Part shown: positions 41,543 to 48,246 of the stretch, piece by piece
Position numbering within the stretch: the stretch's first letter is position 1
How the letters are laid out: every line of letters starts with the position of its first letter
Assembly: GCA_034435675.1 (NCBI GenBank)
Contig: DAOTWP010000017.1
Coordinates: forward strand, 1-48,246
DNA: 48,246 nucleotides
DNA from: DAOTWP01 sp034435675
GTDB lineage: Bacteria; Chloroflexota; Anaerolineae; Aggregatilineales; Phototrophicaceae
Direction of reading: 5' to 3'
Notes under the pieces: model-generated
What the model saw: only the letters and a program-made list of their open reading frames with translations
The model's database searches: none
Told to the model about the DNA's origin: nothing
Made by a program: the position numbers and the translations under genes

Positions 41543-43220
41543 AGAGGAAATCAAGTTTGTAGAACAACAAGAACAGGCAAGCAAAGCCCAGTACAAACAT
41601 CACGTGTATGTTTGTCTGGGTGCGTCGTGTCTGGCTGCCCGTGCCGCAGAAGTTAAAGAAAGTCTGGAGCAAGAGCTTGAGCACAGCGGCATGGAGCATA
41701 TGTGCGCGGTACATGGCGGCGGCTGTCGTGGCCTGTGTGCAGAAGGACCAACGGTCACCATTGAGCCTGACGACGTGCTGTATGGACAGATCACGCCGGA
41801 AGACGCCCCCACCATCATCGCCAATCTCGGCGCCGCGCCAGTTGAACGCCTGCACCGTCCCACAGACAACCCGTTCTTCATGCGCCAGCAGCGTATCGTG
41901 CTGGAACTGGCGGGCAAGGTCAATTCCGAACGGATTGAAGATTACATCGCCAACAGCGGCTATACATCACTGCTGAAGGCGCTGCATGAAATGACCCCCG
42001 TTGAAGTAATCAATGAAATCACCCACAGCGGACTGCGCGGGCGCGGCGGCGCGGGTTATCCGGTCGGCTTGAAATGGCGCACCGTCGCCAAAGCTGTCGG
42101 CAGCCCCAAATATGTCATCTGCAATGGTGACGAAGGCGATCCGGGCGCATTTATGGATCGCAGCGTGATGGACGACTACCCCTTCCGTTTGCTGGAGGGT
42201 ATCACCATTGCTGCCTATGCTGTTGGCGCAGAATACGGTTATGTCTATATCCGTGCAGAATACCCGCTGTCGGTGAAGCGTGTGGAAAACGCCATTCGCC
42301 AGGCGCGCAAGATGAACCTGCTGGGCAACAAGATCGCCGGAACCTCGTTCGACTTCGATATGGAAGTGCGCGTGGGTGCAGGGGCATTTGTCTGCGGTGA
42401 AGAAACTTCGCTGATCGCCTCGATTGAGGGACGGCGTGGACAACCGCGCCCGCGCCCGCCCTACCCTGCCACATCCGGTTTGTGGGGCAAGCCAACGCTG
42501 ATCAACAATGTCGAATCATATGCTAATATCCCCGCCATCATCCGCAATGGCGCAGAGTGGTTCGCCAGTATTGGCACAGAAAAGAGCAAGGGCACCAAAG
42601 TCTTTGCCCTCACCGGCAAGGTCAATCGCAGCGGGCTGATTGAAGTGCCGATGGGCATCACCCTGCGCGAAATCGTCTACGACATTGGCGGCGGCATCCC
42701 GAATGGCAAACACTTCAAGGCGGCGCAAACCGGCGGACCCTCCGGCGGCTGCATTCCGGAGCAGCATCTGGATACGCCAGTGGACTATGAATCGCTGGCG
42801 AGCATCGGCTCCATCATGGGGTCGGGCGGCATGATTATCATGGACGAAGAGACCTGCATGGTCAATGTCGCCAAATACTTCATGGAATTCTGCATGAATG
42901 AATCGTGTGGCAAATGCATTCCCTGTCGGGTGGGCACCGCGCAGATGTACCACCTGCTGGACAGCATCACGCGCGGGGAAGCCACACTGGATGACCTTGC
43001 ACGGCTGGAACAGCTTTGCGACATGGTCAAGAACACCAGTCTCTGCGGTCTGGGGCAGGCTTCCCCCAATCCGGTCATGAGTACCCTGCGGTTCTTCCGT
43101 GATGAATATATCGCGCATGTGGTTGAGAAGCGCTGTCCGGCGGGTGTCTGCAAAATGACCCACGGCGCTGCTCCAGCAGCACACACCCAGGGCAAACAGG
43201 AAGAGGAGGTCACATCATGA
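41523..43220 (+). CDS. hoxF: Bidirectional hydrogenase diaphorase subunit HoxF (NuoF-like)
   Basis: 565-aa flavoprotein subunit that exchanges electrons with NAD(P)H. ATG 41523 follows GAGGAGTGG. The N-terminal thioredoxin-like part has Cys 31, 36, 68 and 72 for a [2Fe-2S] cluster. The FMN/NAD site is GLRGRGGAGYPVGLKW (170-185), and the region after it has NGDEGDPGAFMDR. The [4Fe-4S] ligands are Cys 462, 465, 468 (SCGKCIPC) and Cys 508 (SLCGLG). The stop overlaps the hoxU start (ATGA, 43217-43220). Confidence 0.95.
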   Translation: MLPRLPEEEIKFVEQQEQASKAQYKHHVYVCLGASCLAARAAEVKESLEQELEHSGMEHMCAVHGGGCRGLCAEGPTVTIEPDDVLYGQITPEDAPTIIANLGAAPVERLHRPTDNPFFMRQQRIVLELAGKVNSERIEDYIANSGYTSLLKALHEMTPVEVINEITHSGLRGRGGAGYPVGLKWRTVAKAVGSPKYVICNGDEGDPGAFMDRSVMDDYPFRLLEGITIAAYAVGAEYGYVYIRAEYPLSVKRVENAIRQARKMNLLGNKIAGTSFDFDMEVRVGAGAFVCGEETSLIASIEGRRGQPRPRPPYPATSGLWGKPTLINNVESYANIPAIIRNGAEWFASIGTEKSKGTKVFALTGKVNRSGLIEVPMGITLREIVYDIGGGIPNGKHFKAAQTGGPSGGCIPEQHLDTPVDYESLASIGSIMGSGGMIIMDEETCMVNVAKYFMEFCMNESCGKCIPCRVGTAQMYHLLDSITRGEATLDDLARLEQLCDMVKNTSLCGLGQASPNPVMSTLRFFRDEYIAHVVEKRCPAGVCKMTHGAAPAAHTQGKQEEEVTS

Positions 43221-43936
43221 CCGGGGTCGTCACACTAAAAATTGACGAACAGGATGTCGGCGCACAGGAGAATCAAACTATTCTCGAAGTCGCCCGCGAA
43301 AACAACCTTTATATTCCGACCCTATGCAATATTGATGGTTTATCCCGGCTTGGCGCGTGCCGGTTGTGCCTGGTGGAGGTGCGCGGTACAAACAAACTGC
43401 TGCCCGCATGTATCACACCGGTATCAGAAGGCATGGAGGTGTTCACGAACTCAGAACGCCTGCGCAATTATCGCCGCATGATTCTCGAACTGCTGTTTGT
43501 GGAAGGCAATCACATCTGCTCGGTGTGTGTCAGCAATGGGCACTGCGAACTGCAAACCCTGGCGCAAAAACTGGGGCTGAACTATGTCAGCCTGCCCTAC
43601 TTCAGCCCGGATCGCAAAGTGGATGCCTCGCACGAACGTTTCATCTTCGACCAGAATCGTTGTGTGCTGTGTACCCGTTGTGTCCGTGTCTGTGATGAAA
43701 TTGAGGGCGCGCATACATGGGATGTGATGGGACGCGGTATTCAGTCACACCTGATTACCGACCTGAGCATTCCGTGGGGCAATTCTGAAACCTGTACAAG
43801 CTGCGGCAAATGCGTGCAAGTCTGCCCAACCGGTGCCCTGACCCATAAGGGTAAGTCGGTTGCAGAAATGACCAAACGCAGGGAGTTTTTACCGTACCTG
43901 ACCTGGATACGGAGGGGAAATAATGGCAACAGCTAA
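43217..43936 (+). CDS. hoxU: Bidirectional hydrogenase diaphorase subunit HoxU (NuoG N-terminal-like)
   Basis: 239-aa iron-sulfur subunit wiring HoxF to the hydrogenase pair. The N-terminal plant-type [2Fe-2S] site has Cys in YIPTLCNIDGLSRLGACRLC plus LPACI. A NuoG-type His/Cys cluster follows (GNHICSVCVSNGHCEL). Two ferredoxin-like [4Fe-4S] motifs end the protein: CVLCTRCVRVC and CTSCGKCVQVC. The gene overlaps hoxY by 14 nt. Confidence 0.95.
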   Translation: MTGVVTLKIDEQDVGAQENQTILEVARENNLYIPTLCNIDGLSRLGACRLCLVEVRGTNKLLPACITPVSEGMEVFTNSERLRNYRRMILELLFVEGNHICSVCVSNGHCELQTLAQKLGLNYVSLPYFSPDRKVDASHERFIFDQNRCVLCTRCVRVCDEIEGAHTWDVMGRGIQSHLITDLSIPWGNSETCTSCGKCVQVCPTGALTHKGKSVAEMTKRREFLPYLTWIRRGNNGNS

Positions 43937-44462
43937 AGTAAAACTGGCAACGGTCTGGCTGGACGGCTGCTCTGGCTGCCATATGTCGTTTCTGGATATT
44001 GATGATACCCTGCTGGCACTGGCAGACAAGATTGACCTGGTTTACAGCCCGCTGGTGGACGCCAAAGTGTTCCCCAAAAAGGTGGATGTCACGCTGGTTG
44101 AAGGCGCAGTCAGCAGCGAAGAAGACCTGGAAAAAATCCGGCATATCCGCGCACATACACGACTGCTGGTTTCGCTGGGAGATTGTGCGGTAAACGCCAA
44201 CGTGCCCTCCATGCGCAACCCGGTTGGGGTGGATGACATTCTCCAGCGGGCGTATCTCGAAGCCGATCTGATCAACGCCCAGATTCCGCTGGAAGTGGTG
44301 CCGCGACTGCTGCCGAAAGTGATGCCCGTGCATGCGGCAGTTCCTGTAGATGTTTATGTGCCCGGATGCCCGCCGTCGGCAAAGACAATCCTGTTTATGC
44401 TCACTGAGCTGCTGGCGGGGCGCACTCCTGACTTGACCGACCTAACGCGCTTTGGCGCCTAG
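43923..44462 (+). CDS. hoxY: [NiFe] hydrogenase small subunit HoxY
   Basis: 179-aa small subunit of a group 3d-type hydrogenase, short as usual for HoxY, carrying only the proximal [4Fe-4S] cluster. Ligands are Cys 16 and 19 (LDGCSGCHMSFLDID), Cys 88 (SLGDCAV) and Cys 149 (YVPGCPPSA). No twin-arginine signal, so cytoplasmic. It precedes hoxH with a 123-bp gap that contains a strong hairpin. Confidence 0.95.
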   Translation: MATAKVKLATVWLDGCSGCHMSFLDIDDTLLALADKIDLVYSPLVDAKVFPKKVDVTLVEGAVSSEEDLEKIRHIRAHTRLLVSLGDCAVNANVPSMRNPVGVDDILQRAYLEADLINAQIPLEVVPRLLPKVMPVHAAVPVDVYVPGCPPSAKTILFMLTELLAGRTPDLTDLTRFGA

Positions 44463-44511
44463 CCAGCACCGGGTGGGCAAACGCCACGCCGAAGACTCTG
44501 GAACCATGTAT

Positions 44512-44543
44512 CTGCCGGGGTGCGCCACCCTGTACCCCGGCAG
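44512..44543 (+). other. Strong hairpin between hoxY and hoxH
   Basis: CTGCCGGGGT (44512-44521) and ACCCCGGCAG (44534-44543) form a perfect 10-bp stem with a 12-nt loop. There is no U-tract, so it is more likely an RNA processing or stability element than a terminator. It splits an otherwise tightly packed operon. Confidence 0.6.
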
Positions 44544-44585
44544 CCTAACAGACAATGCCGTATTTTGATGTTTTAAGGATCATGT

Positions 44586-45998
44586 ATGACAAAAACAATT
44601 GTCATTGACCCCGTGACCCGCCTTGAAGGGCACGCGAAAATCACCATTCAACTGGATGATGCGGGCAAAGTAGCTGACGCCCACTTCCATGTCACGCAGG
44701 TGCGTGGTTTTGAGAAGTTTGTCGAGGGACGCCCCTTCCATGAAATGCCGTCGCTGATGGCACGTATCTGCGGCATTTGCCCGGTCAGCCACCTGATTGC
44801 CTCTGCTAAAGCGTGCGATGCCCTGCTGGCAGTGGCTATTCCGCAGACGGCAGCGAACCTGCGCCGGGTGATGAACCTCGGACAGATTGTGCAATCGCAC
44901 GCGCTAAGCTTCTTCTACCTGTCTGCGCCGGACATTCTGCCGGGGATGGACGCTGACCCGGCAAAGCGCAACATTTTTGGCATCCTGAAGGCGAACCCGC
45001 AGCTCGCCAGGGACGGCGTGCGCCTGCGCCAGATTGGACAGCAGATTATCGAAATGCTGGGCGGCAAACGCATCCACCCGGCGTGGGTGGTTCCCGGCGG
45101 CGTCAACGAAGCCCTGACGGAAGAAAGGCGCGATGCCATGCTGGCGATGCTGCCCGAAGGGCTGGCGATTGCGCGCCGCACGCTGGACTGGTTCCGCGAT
45201 GTGATGGTGCAGTACAAGACGGAGATTGACACCTTTGCCAACTTCCCCAGCCTGTTCATGGGTTTGATCACGCCACAGGGCACGCTGGAAATGTACGACG
45301 GCTATCTGCGTATGGTCGATTCGCTGGGCAATCGCGTAGAAGACATGCGCGATCCCACCGAGTATGCATCGTTCATTGGCGAAGCGGTCGAGCCATTCAG
45401 CTACTTGAAATCGCCCTACTACAAACCCATGGGCTATCCCGGCGGCATGTACCGTGTGGGTCCGCTGGCACGGTTGAATATCATTGACCGCCCCGGCACC
45501 CCGCTGGCAGATGCCGAGTTCGCGGCATTTCGCTGGCAGGATCGCAACAGCTCGTTCCACTACCATTATGCCCGCCTGATCGAAATCATCTTCGCGCTGG
45601 AACGCATGCGGATCGCTTTGGAGTGGCCTGGTATCCTGAGCAAGCATGTCCGCGCCTTTGCTAACCCGAACAACCTCGAAGGCATCGGCACCAGCGAAGC
45701 GCCGCGCGGCACGCTGACCCACCACTACGAGATTGACGAGAACGGGCTGATGAAACGCGCCAACCTGATTATCGCCACCGGACACAATAATCTGGCGATG
45801 AACAAGGGCGTGCTGCAAGTGGCACAGCGTTTTGTGGATGGCAGCAACCTTGAAGACAGCATGCTCAACCGTGTTGAAGCCGTTATCCGCACCTTTGACC
45901 CGTGCCTGAGCTGCTCGACACATGCGGTTGGCGCTATGCCGCTGCACATTCAGCTTGTGGCAGCGGACGGCGAAGTCCTAGACGAACTGGTGCGATGA
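44586..45998 (+). CDS. hoxH: [NiFe] hydrogenase large subunit HoxH
   Basis: 470-aa catalytic subunit that holds the Ni-Fe centre. L1 motif ARICGICPVSH supplies Cys 62 and 65; L2 motif DPCLSCSTH supplies Cys 440 and 443. A 24-residue tail follows His 446 and would be removed by the maturation protease encoded next. ATG 44586 follows AAGGATC. The overall gene set hoxEFUYH assigns it to the NAD(P)-linked bidirectional group (3d). Its stop overlaps the protease start (ATGA). Confidence 0.96.
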   Translation: MTKTIVIDPVTRLEGHAKITIQLDDAGKVADAHFHVTQVRGFEKFVEGRPFHEMPSLMARICGICPVSHLIASAKACDALLAVAIPQTAANLRRVMNLGQIVQSHALSFFYLSAPDILPGMDADPAKRNIFGILKANPQLARDGVRLRQIGQQIIEMLGGKRIHPAWVVPGGVNEALTEERRDAMLAMLPEGLAIARRTLDWFRDVMVQYKTEIDTFANFPSLFMGLITPQGTLEMYDGYLRMVDSLGNRVEDMRDPTEYASFIGEAVEPFSYLKSPYYKPMGYPGGMYRVGPLARLNIIDRPGTPLADAEFAAFRWQDRNSSFHYHYARLIEIIFALERMRIALEWPGILSKHVRAFANPNNLEGIGTSEAPRGTLTHHYEIDENGLMKRANLIIATGHNNLAMNKGVLQVAQRFVDGSNLEDSMLNRVEAVIRTFDPCLSCSTHAVGAMPLHIQLVAADGEVLDELVR

Positions 45999-46486
45999 GC
46001 TTTCAGCAGCTTGTCATCGGCTATGGCAGCACCCTGCGCGGCGATGATGCTCTCGGGGTGCATGCCGTAGAACAAATGGAAGCAATGTGGGCAGACGATG
46101 CTGGCTTGCCCGCTTCTGTACGGGACTCCGTGCAGTTCGTCGTCTGCCACCAGCTCACCCCCGAACTGGTTGAGCCGCTTGCCCGGTCTGCGCGGGTAAT
46201 CCTGATAGACGCGCGCGCAGGCACGCCACCCGGTGTACTCACGGTCGAGCGCGTGCAGGCAGACGAAACAGTCAATGCCGCTTTGACCCACGATGTCACA
46301 CCGCAGGCGCTGCTCCTGGCGGCGCGCATCCTCTACGGAACACAGCCCGAAATGTGGCTGGTTTCTGTCACGGCGGCGAGCTTCGCCTTTGGGGAGCAGC
46401 TTTCCCCAGCGGTACAAGCCATGCTGCCAGCGCTGCTTGACCGGGTGACCACGCTGCTGCGCCGGGCTGTTGACCAGCATGATTGA
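45995..46486 (+). CDS. hoxW: Hydrogenase maturation protease (HoxW/HycI family)
   Basis: 163-aa endopeptidase that trims the C-terminal tail of the hydrogenase large subunit after nickel insertion. ATG 45995 overlaps the hoxH stop by four bases. Family motif GYGSTLRGDDALGVHAVE (residues 9-26) with the Asp pair, IDARAG near 70, and HDVTPQALL near 97 provide the expected Ni-sensing acidic and His residues. Translational coupling to its substrate gene fits its function. Confidence 0.93.
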   Translation: MSFQQLVIGYGSTLRGDDALGVHAVEQMEAMWADDAGLPASVRDSVQFVVCHQLTPELVEPLARSARVILIDARAGTPPGVLTVERVQADETVNAALTHDVTPQALLLAARILYGTQPEMWLVSVTAASFAFGEQLSPAVQAMLPALLDRVTTLLRRAVDQHD

Positions 46487-46836
46487 ACGCCAAAGCAGCG
46501 CCCTAATGGGACGACTCGCCCGGCTGGGGATCACATTTCCGGCAGCACACGCAGGGGCGGGTACAAAACCCGACAAATGCTACCCCGATTGCATTACAGA
46601 CATCACTCACGGTTACAACACCTCAGCTTCTATCATTGTGATGGACTTGTTCGTAATTGCACTCCTGAATCATTGGCGCAGCCGATTCCCGGCGGCGCGT
46701 ATTGCTGCACAGTGCCACAGTCTGCTGGCAGAAACCACCGTCCTGATCAATTTTTCGCTTAGCGGGCGGACAGGCAGGAGACGCAGCGCGCCTTCGATAC
46801 ACTCGCGCGGATATACAGATACAAAGGAACTGCATA
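46487..46836. other. Intergenic region between hoxW and nifJ
   Basis: About 350 bp without a credible gene. A frame open from 46470 to 46844 lacks a ribosome binding site and family features. No hairpin with a U-tract was seen. TATACA (46812-46817) is a weak -10 candidate without a -35. AAAGGAA (46823-46829) is the nifJ ribosome binding site. Whether nifJ has its own promoter cannot be settled here. Confidence 0.4.
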
Positions 46837-48246
46837 ATGAGTGAACGCAACTTTACCACCATTGACGGCAATGAAGCTGTCGCACGGATTGCCTATCGCG
46901 TCAGTGAAGTAATTGCCATTTACCCGATTACACCTTCCTCGCCAATGGGTGAATGGGCGGATGAGTGGGCAAACCAGACCATGCCCAACCTTTGGGGTAC
47001 AACCCCGCTGGTCATCGAAATGCAAAGTGAAGGCGGCGCGGCAGGGGCAATTCACGGCGCGCTGCAAGCCGGTTCCATGGCGACCACCTTTACCGCTTCA
47101 CAGGGTTTGCTGTTGATGATCCCCAACATGTACAAAATCGCTGGTGAACTGACTCCGGCGGTCTTTCATATTGCCGCACGTTCTCTGGCAGCGCAGGGGT
47201 TGTCGATTTATGGCGACCAGAGCGACGTGATGGCAACCCGCGCCACTGGCTGGGCGATGCTGGCTTCCAACTCCGTCCAGGAAGCGCAGGATCTCGCGGC
47301 AGTGGCACACGCTGCGACGCTGCGCGCCCGCCTGCCGTTCCTGCATTTCTTTGACGGTTTCCGCACCTCACACGAAGTCGTCAAAATGGAACTGCTCGAT
47401 GACAGCGTACTGCGCGCGCTGATCTCCGACGAACTGGTCACTGAGTTTCGCGCGCGTTCACTCTCGCCGGATCACCCGGTGCTGCGTGGTACGGCGCAAA
47501 ACCCCGATGTGTATTTCCAGGCACGCGAAACCGTCAACCCGTTCTACACTGCCTGCCCGGACATTGTGCAAACGATGATGGACGAGTTCGCCGCGCTCAC
47601 CGGGCGGCAGTATCGTCTGTTCGAGTATCACGGTGCACCCGATGCTGAGCGCGTGCTGGTGATGATGGGGTCAGGCTGCGAGGCAGCACACGAAACGGTA
47701 GATTACCTGAACACCCAGGGCGAAAAAGTCGGGCTGCTCAAAGTGCGCCTGTACCGCCCATTCGATGTTGCACGCTTTGTGGCAGCGCTGCCCACGACTG
47801 TGCGGAGTATCGCCGTGTTGGACCGCACCAAAGAACCCGGCAGCGCGGGTGAACCGCTGTATCTGGACGTGATCAATGCCCTGCACGAAGCCTGGGAAGG
47901 CACTATGCCGCGCGTCGTCGGTGGGCGTTATGGCTTGTCCTCGAAGGAATTCACCCCGGCAATGGTCAAGGCAGTCTTTGACAATCTGAATGCCGACAAA
48001 CCGAAGAATCATTTCACCGTCGGTATCGAAGACGATGTGAGCTTCACCAGCCTGCCAGTGAACTATGAGTTCTCGCTCGAAAAAGACAACGTCGTGCGCG
48101 CGGTCTTCTATGGGCTGGGTGCAGACGGCACAGTGGGCGCTAACAAAAACAGCATCAAGATTATCGGCGAAAACACTAAAAACTACGCACAGGGCTATTT
48201 CTTCTACGACTCGAAGAAATCCGGCTCGATGACCATTTCGTATCTG
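46837..48246 (+). CDS. nifJ: Pyruvate:ferredoxin (flavodoxin) oxidoreductase, partial (right edge)
   Basis: 470 codons of a protein expected to be about 1,180 aa; the frame is open at the edge. It oxidises pyruvate to acetyl-CoA and CO2 with reduction of ferredoxin. Domain I has YPITPSSPMGEWADEW near residue 28, IEMQSEGGAAGAIHGALQAG near 60, and TASQGLLLMIPNMYKIAGE. Domain II follows with VLVMMGSGCEAAHETVDYL near 273. The thiamine diphosphate and ferredoxin domains lie outside the window. ATG 46837 has AAAGGAA 7 nt upstream. Next to hox genes, it suggests fermentative disposal of reducing equivalents as hydrogen. Confidence 0.95.
   Translation, partial: MSERNFTTIDGNEAVARIAYRVSEVIAIYPITPSSPMGEWADEWANQTMPNLWGTTPLVIEMQSEGGAAGAIHGALQAGSMATTFTASQGLLLMIPNMYKIAGELTPAVFHIAARSLAAQGLSIYGDQSDVMATRATGWAMLASNSVQEAQDLAAVAHAATLRARLPFLHFFDGFRTSHEVVKMELLDDSVLRALISDELVTEFRARSLSPDHPVLRGTAQNPDVYFQARETVNPFYTACPDIVQTMMDEFAALTGRQYRLFEYHGAPDAERVLVMMGSGCEAAHETVDYLNTQGEKVGLLKVRLYRPFDVARFVAALPTTVRSIAVLDRTKEPGSAGEPLYLDVINALHEAWEGTMPRVVGGRYGLSSKEFTPAMVKAVFDNLNADKPKNHFTVGIEDDVSFTSLPVNYEFSLEKDNVVRAVFYGLGADGTVGANKNSIKIIGENTKNYAQGYFFYDSKKSGSMTISYL

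Noticed and set aside
46470..46844. A 124-codon open frame between hoxW and nifJ
   Set aside because: It overlaps hoxW, has no ribosome binding site and no recognisable similarity or domain.
1..48246. tRNA, rRNA, riboswitch or transposase genes
   Set aside because: Reading the intergenic gaps gave no tRNA T-loop/acceptor pattern, no rRNA-like segment, no known riboswitch core, and no transposase frame with inverted ends.

Overview
The window is about 48 kb of GC-rich, densely coding bacterial DNA with short intergenic gaps and many ATGA or TGATG stop/start overlaps. The gene content suggests a Chloroflexota-type heterotroph of the Anaerolineae kind: many glycoside hydrolases with sugar ABC transporters, a b6-like cytochrome b/Rieske/multihaem cytochrome c operon, a HoxEFUYH bidirectional hydrogenase, and pyruvate:ferredoxin oxidoreductase. 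That placement is inferred from gene content only; no rRNA or tRNA gene was recognised.

Region 1 (1-4.1 kb, minus strand) is a ribose operon, rbsR(lacI)-rbsK-rbsD-rbsC-rbsB, running off the left edge. It is preceded by a near-consensus promoter and a LacI-type operator. No rbsA lies between the genes.

Region 2 (4.2-22.4 kb) is a glycan and sugar utilisation island. It holds a divergent GH35-like beta-galactosidase, a GH172 (DUF2961) protein, an AraC regulator, a MalEFG-type transporter without its ATPase, a GH38 alpha-mannosidase and a GH3 beta-glycosidase. These are followed by a catabolic set: L-fucose-isomerase-like protein, class I aldolase, Gfo/Idh/MocA dehydrogenase, D-lyxose-isomerase-like cupin and PfkB kinase. 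The likely logic is import, trimming, isomerisation, phosphorylation and aldol cleavage.

Region 3 (22.5-25.2 kb) holds one large secreted protein with a WD40-like N-terminal half, a thrombospondin type 3 (calcium-binding) repeat tract with a 267-bp DNA period, and a C-terminal SH3b domain.

Region 4 (25.2-32.5 kb, minus strand) is respiratory. It contains an OmpR-type two-component system, then a duplicated OB-like protein, cytochrome b, Rieske and a three-haem cytochrome c, and upstream a DUF2202 ferritin-like exported protein. The DUF2202 and OB-like genes share an unusual upstream module: TTGTG repeats exactly 11 bp apart next to an identical 14-mer. This is the most promising uncharacterised regulatory system in the window.

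Region 5 (32.6-40.5 kb) is mixed: a winged-helix protein, osmC-hypF, an amino-acid permease, a GH53 galactanase and a methyltransferase, followed by a stretch of gene remnants.

Region 6 (40.9-48.2 kb, plus strand) is the hydrogen/fermentation block: hoxEFUYH plus its maturation protease, then a nifJ-like gene cut by the right edge. A CRP/FNR-type palindrome lies upstream of hoxE, and a 15/16 identical copy lies upstream of the calcium-repeat protein gene. HypF in region 5 may serve hydrogenase maturation.
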